Positions 1 through 8,484 of a stretch of 28,887 nucleotides of DNA are shown piece after piece; positions within the stretch are counted from its first letter, which is position 1, and every line of letters begins with the position of its first letter. Position numbers and translations under genes: made by a program. This DNA comes from HGM04593 sp045647745 (lineage in GTDB: Bacteria; Bacteroidota; Bacteroidia; Bacteroidales; Bacteroidaceae), in assembly GCA_045647745.1 (NCBI GenBank), contig JAZRMQ010000050.1, forward strand, positions 1 to 28,887, given 5' to 3'. Under the pieces are notes generated by a model. It was given only the letters and a program-made list of their open reading frames with translations. It searched no databases and was not told the origin of the DNA.

Positions 1-54
1 CTCCGCTGCAACATTTACCTCTGTTGCAAGAGGTGATACATAACTCTTTTTCAT
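1..54 (-). CDS. Short MKKxYxxP-type hypothetical protein, 5' end only
   Basis: The reading frame opens with ATG at 54 and stays open to the window edge, giving 18 residues that begin MKKSYVSPLATEV. The upstream bases on the coding strand are purine-rich (AAGGAAAAAGAAAAG), a plausible start region. Many Bacteroidales genomes carry short proteins that start MKKxYxxPxxxV; their function is unknown to me. The visible part has no hydrophobic signal-peptide core. Only the first 54 bases are in the window, so the length and even the reality of the gene rest on its start and on resemblance to that family. Confidence 0.45.
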   Translation of the reverse strand, partial: MKKSYVSPLATEVNVAAE

Positions 55-173
55 ATATTTTGTCTTTTCTTTTTCCTTAATTCAACATAAGTTCAATATA
101 AAGGTTTATATTGACATTCGCTGTTTTTGTCATCTCGAACGCACGTGAGAGATCTCACATTTTCGATTACCTG

Positions 174-296
174 ATAAGTGAGATAAAAAGGTTTAAATAC
201 AAGGCTTGCGACGCCGGATAAACCGCAGTTTACTTTGCGTAAATGAGGATTTAGACGGCTAGCGTAACGCAGTAGTTAGCCTTTTTAATCACTTAT
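174..296. repeat. 123-nt element bounded by imperfect inverted repeats
   Basis: The left arm (174-191, ATAAGTGA-GA-TAAAAAGG) is complementary to the right arm (280-296, CCTTTTTA-A-TCACTTAT), with 16 matched pairs interrupted by a small asymmetric bulge. The roughly 88 nt between the arms contain further small stems, such as TTTAC/GTAAA and a GGCTA/TAGCC pair just inside the right arm. It lies in the 319-nt gap (55-373) downstream of the secreted-protein gene. It could be a MITE-like remnant, a structured 3' region or an RNA element. The arms are seen directly; the role is not known. Confidence 0.5.
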
Positions 297-301
297 TTTA
301 C

Positions 302-328
302 AAGCACTTTCGCTTCGCGCAAGTGCTT
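302..328 (-). terminator. Possible terminator hairpin after the 600-aa secreted-protein gene
   Basis: AAGCACTT (302-309) pairs with AAGTGCTT (321-328) around an 11-nt loop. It sits about 45 nt past the stop codon at 374 of the minus-strand gene. No strong T-run follows on the minus strand, so termination activity is a guess. The rest of the gap 55-373 shows no credible gene. Confidence 0.35.
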
Positions 329-373
329 TGCGTTCGGCAATATTTGATTAAGCAAGCTCATCAATCATTGCTC

Positions 374-2176
374 TCACTTAACCAGCACTTTCTTACCATT
401 CACAATATAAATACCGGGAGCGGTAATCTCATTAACCTTGCGGCCGGTGAGGTCGTAGATTGCCTTAACAGCGTTCTCTGTCTCTACCTCCTCGATGCTT
501 GTTGTGCCCTCGTAACGGAAGCTGAAGCTTGCTGCTCCCTGCAATGCTGTTGGCAGTGCGCTTGCTGGCAAATATGCCTTGCCTGCGTTAGCTAACCAAG
601 CTGTACCATCCAGTTGATTCATTTCTGCTTTGTAGAAACCATACTCGCCATCAACACAACCAAGAACATAAGCTTCTTCAGTTTTATTTGTATTCATAAG
701 AACACCATCAAGCAAGTTACCCTCTACATTTGCAAGTTCCTCACTACCGGTATTGCTTTTAGGATTGCTCTTGAATATAACACCAGTCATTGCTGGGATT
801 GTTCCAAAAATCTGAGTCAATGTTACATATTCTTTGTTTGCAGTTGTTACAATGTACGCTTCAACACCTGCTGGAATTTGGGTATCCATAGCCGCATAGA
901 ATGAAGACCAAGTCTCTGCAACAGGCTCTTCCTCCTCTACAACCCAAGTTATCTCAATTGAGTTCAAATACATTGCATTAGAACCAGAGCGCAAGCCGAT
1001 GTACTCATAATCGCCTTCAATTATAAACTCAGTTGTTCCGTAAGCAATTTCAGCCAATTTGTCACCGTCTGTTGATGCGTTGTACAACTCTGCTGGGTTA
1101 GTATATGCGGTGTTCTTGCCATAAACCCAAAGTTCTCTTGTTACATCAGTATTAGAATTCCAATCAATAGAAATCTTCTTGACCTTACCACCAGATTGTG
1201 TTGTTACAATACCGGAATTACTGTTGCTTGAACGCAACTGAATAGAATTGTTGCCACCGGCTGACTGACCTGCATAAACCGCAGAAGATTTAGAAGTCTT
1301 GCCACTCCAAGATGAGTATGTTGTACCTTCTGCTCCTGTCAATGCAAGATTAAGAACATCGACAACACCACCCTCAACAACAACGGTTTTTGTGTATTTA
1401 GCCTCTGCAACCTCGCTATTATTCCAACCGTCCTTAACCGCAATGGCCATTACTGTTGTTGTTTCTGTGATTTCAATCTCACCCTCATAGAGTTCGCCAT
1501 TCTCGGTAGAAGGATCTGTGCCATCCAAAGTATAATAGATCTCAGCATCCTGTGTTTCTGTTGCTATTGACACAAAAACGCTCTCGCCCTCATTGAATGT
1601 TGTAGTTTCAGGGGTAATTATTGGAGTTGCAACAGTCTCAACTACTGTCTCGCCACCGCCTTCGCCAGCAACTTCTAAACGATATAACTGCGGCAACACC
1701 ATTGAGGCGTTAGTGTTTGATGTATAGGTTGTGAAACGTGGACTGGTAACATTATACAAAAATCTTCCATACGAACTAGTTGAACTTTGTATCGTTGCAG
1801 AGCCGTTACTATCTATTGTAATAGCCCAAGTTTTTGTACCACCGACCCAAGCAACTTTCTTAACAGCCGTAGCACCGAGTTGCTGACCAGTAGCATTTGC
1901 CAATATCCAAGCACCCTCAGAACCACCAAGCGTTAAAACTGTAGCATTGGAAGGTAATGTTGTTATTGTACTTTTGTCTGAAGAGAATGTTGCAGTTGCT
2001 TTATCCAAGTAGTTACTAGATAAAGACGAAGCAACAACTCCTTTATCTGAGCACGCTATAACCAATTGGTCGCCAGCTTTCAAAGTGGAAGCGTCTGTAA
2101 CCTTGGTCCAAACTTGCGCCTGCACGCTGAACACTGCCAGCATTACGGCAAAAATTGAAAGTAAAAATTTTTTCAT
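374..2176 (-). CDS. Secreted modular protein with chitobiase-like domain and C-terminal sorting-type tail
   Basis: This 600-residue protein begins with a clear signal peptide (MKKFLLSIFAVMLAVFSVQAQ, cleavage after about residue 19-21). Residues about 22-170 form a WTKVTDASTLKAGDQLVIA-type beta-rich module. Residues about 182-261 resemble a chitobiase/beta-hexosaminidase C-terminal domain (YYTLDGTDPST is the telltale stretch). Residues about 270-412 look like a beta-sandwich module, and 420-560 a further beta-rich module common in gut Bacteroidales surface proteins. The end (AIYDLTGRKV...GIYIVNGKKVLVK) matches the short tail used for type IX secretion or surface anchoring, or a cousin of it. 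I see no catalytic domain, so a binding or surface-display role is inferred. A -7 box lies at 2281-2288. Confidence 0.85.
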   Translation of the reverse strand: MKKFLLSIFAVMLAVFSVQAQVWTKVTDASTLKAGDQLVIACSDKGVVASSLSSNYLDKATATFSSDKSTITTLPSNATVLTLGGSEGAWILANATGQQLGATAVKKVAWVGGTKTWAITIDSNGSATIQSSTSSYGRFLYNVTSPRFTTYTSNTNASMVLPQLYRLEVAGEGGGETVVETVATPIITPETTTFNEGESVFVSIATETQDAEIYYTLDGTDPSTENGELYEGEIEITETTTVMAIAVKDGWNNSEVAEAKYTKTVVVEGGVVDVLNLALTGAEGTTYSSWSGKTSKSSAVYAGQSAGGNNSIQLRSSNSNSGIVTTQSGGKVKKISIDWNSNTDVTRELWVYGKNTAYTNPAELYNASTDGDKLAEIAYGTTEFIIEGDYEYIGLRSGSNAMYLNSIEITWVVEEEEPVAETWSSFYAAMDTQIPAGVEAYIVTTANKEYVTLTQIFGTIPAMTGVIFKSNPKSNTGSEELANVEGNLLDGVLMNTNKTEEAYVLGCVDGEYGFYKAEMNQLDGTAWLANAGKAYLPASALPTALQGAASFSFRYEGTTSIEEVETENAVKAIYDLTGRKVNEITAPGIYIVNGKKVLVK

Positions 2177-2280
2177 AGATAATTTGTTTTATTTTGTTAT
2201 TTGTTTTGTTTTCAGCGAATTACGCTTGCAATGAGTGCTTTTCTGCAACTATTGCACACACTGTTGCACGCTACAGTTTG

Positions 2281-2288
2281 CAAAGATA
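2281..2288 (-). promoter_or_regulatory. Bacteroidota -7 box for the 600-aa secreted-protein gene
   Basis: The minus strand reads TATCTTTG, a perfect TAnnTTTG match. A TTTTG lies 23 nt upstream (complement of 2312-2315), slightly more than the usual 19-21 nt. Transcription from here would give a leader of roughly 100 nt before the ATG at 2176. Confidence 0.5.
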
Positions 2289-2369
2289 CTGCTTTGTTAT
2301 GTATATAACAACAAAATCCTGAAAAATGTTAATAGCAAAAACATTTTAACAGGATTGTAAATCAAAGTT

Positions 2370-2461
2370 TTATCGATTGACAAAGCACACTATTCGCAAC
2401 CCACGCGGGATGAATTGTATCCATCCTGCGCGTGACTATTTGCTGCAAGTCTTATCGATTG
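2370..2461. repeat. Structured block flanked by 10-nt direct repeats, with a terminator-like hairpin
   Basis: TTATCGATTG occurs at 2370-2379 and again at 2452-2461. Between them is a hairpin: CACGCG+GGATG (2402-2412) pairs with CATCC+CGCGTG (2422-2434), with a 2-nt bulge. It lies just past the DUF3109 stop codon (2495) and could terminate that transcript, although no T-run follows. The remainder of 2177-2494 holds the leader and promoter of the secreted-protein gene and no gene. Confidence 0.5.
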
Positions 2462-2494
2462 TGAATTTAATTGACAAGCCTTGCTCGTTGCGGC

Positions 2495-3082
2495 TCAAGA
2501 GCTAAAGAAACCTTGCTTCTCCAGCTCTTCCGCTACTACAAGTAGCTCTCGGTACCACTCTTCGCCAAAGCGCTCTATAAGAGGTTCTTTCAAGAACTCA
2601 TAGGCTTTCACGCCTTTACGGCGACCTTTGATAAATGCGCTGTTGCAAACATCCCATTTGTGCAAATTTACGCCCACAAAATCACCGACCTTGCGCAAGC
2701 GCACGGGGTAGAGATAGCACGAGATTGGCTTGCGCCACGGGGTGCGGCCCTCGCGATAAGCCTTTTCAATAAGGCAGATGCAACAGCCATTCTCGTCGCG
2801 CGACGCAAACACACAATCCTTGCCATTAACGATAGATGTAACAAGGTCGCCGTCGCGGTCGTTATACACAACACCCTGCTCCTCAACAACAGCACGAGCC
2901 TCGGGGGTCATCTCGTTCTCGACAACCTCAAACGCCTCTTCAAGTTTCTCAACCTCATCAATGAGCACCGGCGCACCGGCATCACCCTCAACACAGCATA
3001 TTCCCTTGCAATGTGAGAAATTACAGAAAAAATACTCTTGAAAGAGGTCGAATGAAACGATAGTATCTCCTATTTGTACCAT
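2495..3082 (-). CDS. DUF3109 family cysteine-rich protein
   Basis: This 195-residue protein has the cysteine cluster typical of DUF3109, itself related to zinc- or iron-binding YkgJ-type proteins: C20-x4-C25-x3-C29-C30 near the N-terminus (CNFSHCKGICC). A second group follows (GCCICLIEKA, then ISCYLYPVR, then DVCNSAF). The pattern suggests a metal or Fe-S centre; the biochemical role is not established to my knowledge. I chose the ATG at 3082 over the TTG at 3100 because MVQIGDTIVSFDLFQ is the conserved family start. The gene lies 69 bp downstream of gpmI on the same strand and is probably cotranscribed with it. It has no signal peptide, so it is cytoplasmic. Confidence 0.85.
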   Translation of the reverse strand: MVQIGDTIVSFDLFQEYFFCNFSHCKGICCVEGDAGAPVLIDEVEKLEEAFEVVENEMTPEARAVVEEQGVVYNDRDGDLVTSIVNGKDCVFASRDENGCCICLIEKAYREGRTPWRKPISCYLYPVRLRKVGDFVGVNLHKWDVCNSAFIKGRRKGVKAYEFLKEPLIERFGEEWYRELLVVAEELEKQGFFSS

Positions 3083-3115
3083 ATAATTCCCAAAAAACAA
3101 AGGCCCCTAAAGACT

Positions 3116-3145
3116 TTAGAGTCCTTAGAGACCTTAGAGACTTTA
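3116..3145. repeat. 9-nt tandem repeat, 3.3 copies
   Basis: The unit TTAGAG(T/A)C(C/T) occurs at 3116-3124, 3125-3133 and 3134-3142, followed by a further TTA. It fills the gap between gpmI and the DUF3109 gene. A local CTAAAG-A-CTTTAG near-palindrome (3108-3120) overlaps its left edge. Confidence 0.8.
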
Positions 3146-3151
3146 TTTAAA

Positions 3152-4651
3152 TCAGATAAGCGCCTTGCCGGTCATCTCGGCCGGTGCCTCCAAGCCCATA
3201 ATCTTGAGAATTGTGGGGGCTACGTCGGCAAGAATACCATTCTCAATGGTTGCGCTCTCCTGATTTGTCACATACACACAAGGAACAGGGTTCAATGAGT
3301 GAGCTGTGTTAGGTGAACCATCTGCATTAACAGCATTATCGGCGTTGCCGTGGTCGGCAATGATGATTGACTCATAGCCGTGGTTGCGAGCAGCCTCGAT
3401 AACATCCTTCAAGCAAGCATCTACTGCAAGCACCGCCTTTTCGATTGCGCTGTACACGCCGGTGTGACCAACCATATCTCCGTTGGCAAAGTTCACAACG
3501 ATAAAGTCAAATTTCTCGCTGTTAATCTCGTTAACGAGCTTCTCCTTAACCTCGTAAGCGCTCATCTCGGGTTGAAGGTCGTATGTTGCCACCTTTGGCG
3601 ATGGAACAAGAATGCGCTCCTCGCCATCGTAAGGAGTCTCGCGACCACCGTTGAAGAAGAATGTTACGTGAGCATACTTCTCGGTCTCGGCAATGTGCAA
3701 CTGCTTCATACCCTGCTTTGCAATATACTCGCCAAGAGTGTTCTCCACGTTCTCTTTGTCGAAGAGAATGTGAACGCCTGTGAACTTGGCATCGTATGGT
3801 GTCATACAATAGTACTGCAAGCCGGGAATTGTGTGCATACCCTCGGCCGGCATATCCTCTTGAGTGAGAACAACTGTAAGCTCCTTTGCACGGTCGTTGC
3901 GGTAGTTGAAGAAGATAACGGCATCGCCCTCGCCGATGCGACCATCAAAGTTTGTATTAACGATTGGCTTGATGAACTCATCGGTAACGCCCTCTTCGTA
4001 TGACTCTTTAACAGCAGCTGTCATATCGGCAGCTTGCTTGCCCTCGCCGTTAACGATGAGGTCGTAAGCGATTTTCACACGCTCCCAACGTTTATCGCGG
4101 TCCATTGCGTAGTAGCGACCAACGATAGTTGCCAATTTAAGACCTTTTGATGTCAAATTCTCGATGAAGCCCGCGCCGCTCTTTGGGTCGGTATCACGGC
4201 CATCCATAAAGCAGTGAACATAAGCGTTCTCAACGCCCTGCTCTGCTGCGAACTTGTACATTGCCTCAAGGTGCTCGAGTGAGCTGTGAACGCCACCATC
4301 AGAGGTCAAGCCCATAAAGTGCAGTTTTTTGCCGTTAGCCTTTGCATACTCAACAGCTGCCACCAACTGAGGGTTCTGAGCGATTGAGCCATCGGCAATG
4401 GCACGGTTAATCTTGAGCAAATCCTGATACACCACGCGACCGCCACCGATATTGAGGTGACCTACCTCGCTGTTACCCATCTGCCCTGCGGGGAGACCAA
4501 CGTTCTCGCCACTCGCTTGGAGCTGTGATGTGGGGTAAACTGATGTCAAATGATCCCAGTAAGGTGTAGGTGTGTTGAAGATAACGTCGCCTTTGCCGTG
4601 GTTACCAACACCCCAACCGTCAAGAATTACCAATAATGCTTTGTTTGCCAT
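3152..4651 (-). CDS. gpmI: 2,3-bisphosphoglycerate-independent phosphoglycerate mutase
   Basis: The enzyme interconverts 3- and 2-phosphoglycerate in glycolysis and gluconeogenesis, using two metal ions and a phosphoserine intermediate. Its 499 residues match the usual family length of about 510. Visible signatures are LVILDGWG at the N-terminus (metal ligand D11), GNSEVGHLNIGGGR with the catalytic serine at residue 61, HCFMDGRDT, FFNYRNDRAKEL, and the C-terminal metal ligands in NFANGDMVGHTG and IADHGNAD. It is cytoplasmic, with no signal peptide. The ATG at 4651 agrees with the conserved N-terminus. A consensus -7 box lies about 80 nt upstream and a 7-bp leader hairpin lies between them. 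The DUF3109 gene follows on the same strand. Confidence 0.97.
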   Translation of the reverse strand: MANKALLVILDGWGVGNHGKGDVIFNTPTPYWDHLTSVYPTSQLQASGENVGLPAGQMGNSEVGHLNIGGGRVVYQDLLKINRAIADGSIAQNPQLVAAVEYAKANGKKLHFMGLTSDGGVHSSLEHLEAMYKFAAEQGVENAYVHCFMDGRDTDPKSGAGFIENLTSKGLKLATIVGRYYAMDRDKRWERVKIAYDLIVNGEGKQAADMTAAVKESYEEGVTDEFIKPIVNTNFDGRIGEGDAVIFFNYRNDRAKELTVVLTQEDMPAEGMHTIPGLQYYCMTPYDAKFTGVHILFDKENVENTLGEYIAKQGMKQLHIAETEKYAHVTFFFNGGRETPYDGEERILVPSPKVATYDLQPEMSAYEVKEKLVNEINSEKFDFIVVNFANGDMVGHTGVYSAIEKAVLAVDACLKDVIEAARNHGYESIIIADHGNADNAVNADGSPNTAHSLNPVPCVYVTNQESATIENGILADVAPTILKIMGLEAPAEMTGKALI

Positions 4652-4708
4652 AGTATTTAATGTTTAAATTTTAATGGTTTCTGTTGCCGCAGCAAACAAC
4701 CGCAACAA

Positions 4709-4728
4709 CGGCATTGTATAAAATGCCG
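4709..4728 (-). other. Leader hairpin upstream of gpmI
   Basis: CGGCATT (4709-4715) pairs with AATGCCG (4722-4728) around a 6-nt loop. It lies a few nucleotides downstream of the -7 box, so it would form at or near the 5' end of the gpmI transcript. A stabilising 5' stem is plausible; no riboswitch resemblance is visible. Confidence 0.45.
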
Positions 4729-4730
4729 CG

Positions 4731-4738
4731 CAAAGATA
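4731..4738 (-). promoter_or_regulatory. Bacteroidota -7 box for gpmI
   Basis: The minus strand reads TATCTTTG, a perfect TAnnTTTG. A TTTTG (complement of 4764-4768) lies 25 nt upstream, longer than the ideal spacing, so the -33 element is uncertain. The gap 4652-4926 otherwise holds only the presumed control region of the divergent Nudix gene, with a weak TATATTCG at 4876-4883. Confidence 0.55.
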
Positions 4739-4926
4739 CGACATTTTTATATAGTTTCCGGCACAAAATCGTGAAAAATGTACAAAAAGAGCTACAAATG
4801 GTAAATATTATGTAAAATATACAAATAAAAACACAAAAAGCAGCGGTGCAGAGGGCAAGCTGCCGAAAAAATAGGTATATTCGCAGAAAATTAGGAGAAT
4901 AGCCTGAAAAGTTTAGAAAAAAACTG

Positions 4927-5460
4927 ATGAAACACCCGCTTCACCTCTTCAGCTACTGCCCAAAATGTGGCAGCGACAATTTCACCGAGCACGATTTTAA
5001 ATCGAAGCGTTGCGGTGAATGTGGCTTCACCTACTATTTTAACCCACTGGCCGCTACTGTTGGTGTAATTACCAACGACAAGGGCGAGGTGCTGGTGGCA
5101 AGGCGCGCCAAAGAGCCGGCAAAAGGCACATTCGACCTCCCGGGAGGCTTTTGCGACAGCTACGAGACTGCCGAGGAGGGTGTTATCCGCGAGATTGAGG
5201 AGGAGACCGGGCTAAAGGTCAACAGCACTCGCTATCTGTTCAGCATCCCTAACATATACATCTATTCAGGGATGGAGCTCCACACAATGGATATGTTTTT
5301 TCATTGCACAGTGGAGGATGCAGCAAAGCTCACTGCCGACGACGACGTTGCCGAGCTGCAATGGATTGCCATAGACAAGCTGCAAAGCGAAGATTTTGGC
5401 CTCGCGTCAATAAAAAAAGGCATTGAAAAGATAAAAAAACAACACACTATAAAAAAATGA
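4927..5460 (+). CDS. Nudix hydrolase with N-terminal zinc ribbon
   Basis: This 177-residue protein starts with a zinc ribbon, C11-x2-C14 and C29-x2-C32, as in NudC-type pyrophosphatases. A complete Nudix box follows at residues 74-96: G, then E80, then R88-E89 and E92-E93, ending G95-L96, fitting Gx5Ex7REUxEExGU. Such enzymes hydrolyse nucleoside diphosphates linked to another moiety; the exact substrate cannot be told from sequence. It lacks the longer N-terminal half and the specific tail of true NudC, so NADH pyrophosphatase activity is only a possibility. The stop codon overlaps the next start by four bases (ATGA), so it is translationally coupled to the TPR gene and is the first gene of that unit. 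Confidence 0.9.
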   Translation: MKHPLHLFSYCPKCGSDNFTEHDFKSKRCGECGFTYYFNPLAATVGVITNDKGEVLVARRAKEPAKGTFDLPGGFCDSYETAEEGVIREIEEETGLKVNSTRYLFSIPNIYIYSGMELHTMDMFFHCTVEDAAKLTADDDVAELQWIAIDKLQSEDFGLASIKKGIEKIKKQHTIKK

Positions 5461-8447
5461 AAAGAAGCATTGTTTTACTGCTGTGTGCCATCGGTGGTTT
5501 AATGGCAACGGCACAAACTGACAACAGAGAGAGGCTTATCGACGAGTGTCAGCGCCTCTATTCCGACGGCGAATACAGCACCGCACTATCGGTTCTTGAG
5601 AAGATTGACACCAAAGAGCTCGACAACGAAGCAAAGCAGGAGTTTGAGCTACTGAAGGCGCTGACAATCTATGAGAACAACGCCCTAGAGGGGCGCGCAA
5701 TGATGTTCCAATATCTTGCCGACTACCCCGAGAGCGCAAAGCGCGAGCTGCTGCACAGCTATATTGCACAATCATACTACCACACAGGCAACTACGAACA
5801 GGCCTGCAAATGGTTCGGGCAGTGCGACACCAAAAGGCTCACCCCCAAGCAGCGCGAGGCTGCCACGCTCTACTATGCAATGTCGTTGCTGAACAGCGGC
5901 AACGAGGGCGCGGCCGAGAACCTGCTGATGAACCTGTCATTGACAAGCAAGGAGTATAACAAAGATGCAACATTCTATCTTGCTGTCATAAACTACAACC
6001 GTGGCGAGCTGGACGCTGCACACGAGGGCTTTAAAAGCCTAGAGAACGACAAAAAATACAATCTCGAAATTCCCTATTACCTTGCCGGCATTGACCTGAA
6101 GGAGGGAGACGCTGCAAGCGCAAAATCAAGAGCCGAGCAATTTATCCAAGAGCACGAAGCAACAATCGAGGGCTACAGAATGTATCAAATAACCGGCGCT
6201 GCCTATTTTATGCAGGGCTACTATGAGAAAGCAGCCAAAGAGCTCGAGGTGTATGCCGAGAATTACCACTCTCCACAGCGTGTGGCATTGTATCAATTGG
6301 GAACAAGCCTCTATGCAATCGGCGAGCACGACAAAGCAATGGAAAAACTTTCTCTCTGCATCGACGGCGAGGACGCCATTGCACAGAGCGCACTTTTACA
6401 CATTGGCCTCATACACCTTGAGAAAGGCAATAACAACAACGCACGTCTGGCATTGGAACAGGCTTCTATAATGACCTACGATGAGCAAGTGCGTGAAGAG
6501 GCACTTTACAACTACGCGCTCTGCATACACCAGACACGCTATTCTCCCTTTGCCGAGAGTGTAAAGACCTTTGAGCAGTTTTTGAACGACTACCCCGATT
6601 CAAAGCACGCCGACAAGGTGAGCGAATATCTTATCGAGGTGTATAACAACACACGTAATTACAACGTTGCGTTGCAGTCAATAAACAAAATCAATACCCC
6701 ATCGGACAAAATTCTCGAAGCAAAGCAGAATATCCTCTACCGCTTGGGAGTACAGGAGTTTGTCAACGGCAATATGGACGGTGCAATAGATTATATGGAC
6801 AGCTCGCTGAAGCTTGCACGGTACAATGCCGAGACACAATGCAATGCCCTTTTCTGGAAGGGCGAGGCACAGTTCCGCAATGGTGATATGGTTGGCGCAC
6901 GCAGCAGCTACGGACAGTCGCTCAACACAGGCGTTGCCGGCAACAGCCTTGCCATTTACGGACTGGGATACACATTCTTCAAGGAGGGCCGATACAACGA
7001 GGCTCGCAACGAATTCGAGCGCTTCATCAAAGTTGCCGACAAAGAGGATAAGGAGACTGTGTCCGATGCATACAACCGCATTGCCGACTGTTATTTCTAC
7101 CAAAGAGAGTTTGAAGCCGCCGAGGGTTATTATGCAAAGGCTGCAAACACCTACAACAAAAATGCCGACTACTCGCTTTATCGCTACGCACAAATTCAGA
7201 GCCTCTGCAACAACCCCGAAGAGAGCCTGAGCACATTAAAAAGATTGGTGAGCAAGTTCCCCGACAGCCCACACGCCGAACAGGCGCTCTATGAGATGGG
7301 ACGCAACTACATAAAGCAGGAGAAACACCGCGAGGCCATCAACACCTACAACAAATTGATTGCAAGCTTCCCCAACAGCGAGACATCACGTCGTGCACTC
7401 GCCGAGCGAGCAATGATATACAACTCAATAGGCGACAGGGAGAATGCAATAGCAGCCTACAAGGATATTATCTCAAAATACCCGCACAGCGCCGAAGCAC
7501 AGGTGGCAATGCAGGACCTCAAGAGTATATATGTTGAGATGGGCAGGGTTGACCAATTTGCCGAGTACGCATCGAGCACAAAGGGTGTGTTCACCGTTGA
7601 GAGCAGCGAGATTGACACCCTCACATACATTGCTGCCGAGAAGGCGTATGGCCGTGGCGAGCTCGACGAGGCAAAAAGAGCCTTCGAGGAGTATTTGCAG
7701 AATTACCCAACCGGAGCGTTCAGGCTTAGCAGCTACTACTACAAAGGCGTGATATGCTACAATCAGGGCGACAAAGACGAGGCTGTGGCAAACTTTGAGA
7801 AGGTGCTCGAGTACCCCAACAACCAATATCGCGAGGAGGCAATGGTTGTTACTGCCGAGATTTACTACGACAACAGAGAATATGACAAGGCAGGCGAACT
7901 CTACAAGCAGATTGCAGCACAAAGCAGCAACGAGGCTCGCTGCAACACAGCCCTGACAAGAGTGCTGCACATTGCCATAGAGGAAGAGAACAACAACGAC
8001 ATTGTACAGTATGCAGCAAAGGTCGAAAGCCAAGCAAATATCTCACCCGAGGTTAAACGCGAGGCTACATTCAACAAGGCAAAGGCAAACCTTGCACTAG
8101 GCAACCGCGACCAAGCCTTTGACGACCTTGACAACCTTGCCGAGGACACACGAACAAAAGAGGGTGCAGAGGCAAAATTCCTTGTAGCACAAATTCTTTT
8201 CGATGAAGGCAGCTACGATTTCTGCGAGGACGAACTCAACGAGTTCATTGAGATGAGCACTCCGCACACCTATTGGATGGCGCGCAGCTTCATCTTGCTT
8301 GCCGACCTCTACTCTACTCAGGGCAAGACAATGGAGGCAAAGCAGTATCTGCTTTCACTGCAGAACAATTACGACGGCGACGATGATATTGCCGAAATGA
8401 TTGCCGAGCGATTGAAGAATTTATCTACCGGAAACAAACAAAAATAA
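5457..8447 (+). CDS. Exported tetratricopeptide-repeat (TPR) protein
   Basis: This 996-residue protein has a signal peptide (MKRSIVLLLCAIGGLMATAQ) and then an almost uninterrupted TPR superhelix from about residue 25 to 985. Typical repeat pieces are YYHTGNYEQACKWF, GYTFFKEGRYNEARNEFERF, YYKGVICYNQGDKDEAVANFEKV and YYDNREYDKAGELY. Several stretches (FPDSPHAEQALYEMG, YPHSAEAQVAMQDL) resemble the outer-membrane-lipoprotein TPRs of the BamD/YbgF type. There is no lipobox cysteine at the cleavage site, so it is probably soluble in the periplasm. It overlaps the Nudix gene and is 37 bp upstream of the beta-barrel gene. A role as a periplasmic scaffold or adaptor for that barrel is inferred; I cannot assign a known gene name. 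Confidence 0.88.
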   Translation: MKRSIVLLLCAIGGLMATAQTDNRERLIDECQRLYSDGEYSTALSVLEKIDTKELDNEAKQEFELLKALTIYENNALEGRAMMFQYLADYPESAKRELLHSYIAQSYYHTGNYEQACKWFGQCDTKRLTPKQREAATLYYAMSLLNSGNEGAAENLLMNLSLTSKEYNKDATFYLAVINYNRGELDAAHEGFKSLENDKKYNLEIPYYLAGIDLKEGDAASAKSRAEQFIQEHEATIEGYRMYQITGAAYFMQGYYEKAAKELEVYAENYHSPQRVALYQLGTSLYAIGEHDKAMEKLSLCIDGEDAIAQSALLHIGLIHLEKGNNNNARLALEQASIMTYDEQVREEALYNYALCIHQTRYSPFAESVKTFEQFLNDYPDSKHADKVSEYLIEVYNNTRNYNVALQSINKINTPSDKILEAKQNILYRLGVQEFVNGNMDGAIDYMDSSLKLARYNAETQCNALFWKGEAQFRNGDMVGARSSYGQSLNTGVAGNSLAIYGLGYTFFKEGRYNEARNEFERFIKVADKEDKETVSDAYNRIADCYFYQREFEAAEGYYAKAANTYNKNADYSLYRYAQIQSLCNNPEESLSTLKRLVSKFPDSPHAEQALYEMGRNYIKQEKHREAINTYNKLIASFPNSETSRRALAERAMIYNSIGDRENAIAAYKDIISKYPHSAEAQVAMQDLKSIYVEMGRVDQFAEYASSTKGVFTVESSEIDTLTYIAAEKAYGRGELDEAKRAFEEYLQNYPTGAFRLSSYYYKGVICYNQGDKDEAVANFEKVLEYPNNQYREEAMVVTAEIYYDNREYDKAGELYKQIAAQSSNEARCNTALTRVLHIAIEEENNNDIVQYAAKVESQANISPEVKREATFNKAKANLALGNRDQAFDDLDNLAEDTRTKEGAEAKFLVAQILFDEGSYDFCEDELNEFIEMSTPHTYWMARSFILLADLYSTQGKTMEAKQYLLSLQNNYDGDDDIAEMIAERLKNLSTGNKQK

Positions 8448-8484
8448 GAAAAACTTTTTAGGAATTTAAACAGCTTCTAAAGTG

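Noticed and set aside
3380..4003. A 207-codon plus-strand ORF opposite gpmI
   Set aside because: It lies wholly antisense to a clearly functional gpmI and is explained by the codon bias of that gene.
4876..4883. TATATTCG as a promoter for the Nudix-TPR-barrel unit
   Set aside because: Only a partial match to the -7 consensus and no TTTG at the proper distance; mentioned in passing but not listed as a feature.
6678..8033. Long minus-strand ORFs opposite the TPR gene (e.g. 6678-7193, 7473-8033)
   Set aside because: They mirror the regular codon pattern of the TPR repeats and their Cys/Val-rich translations match no family.
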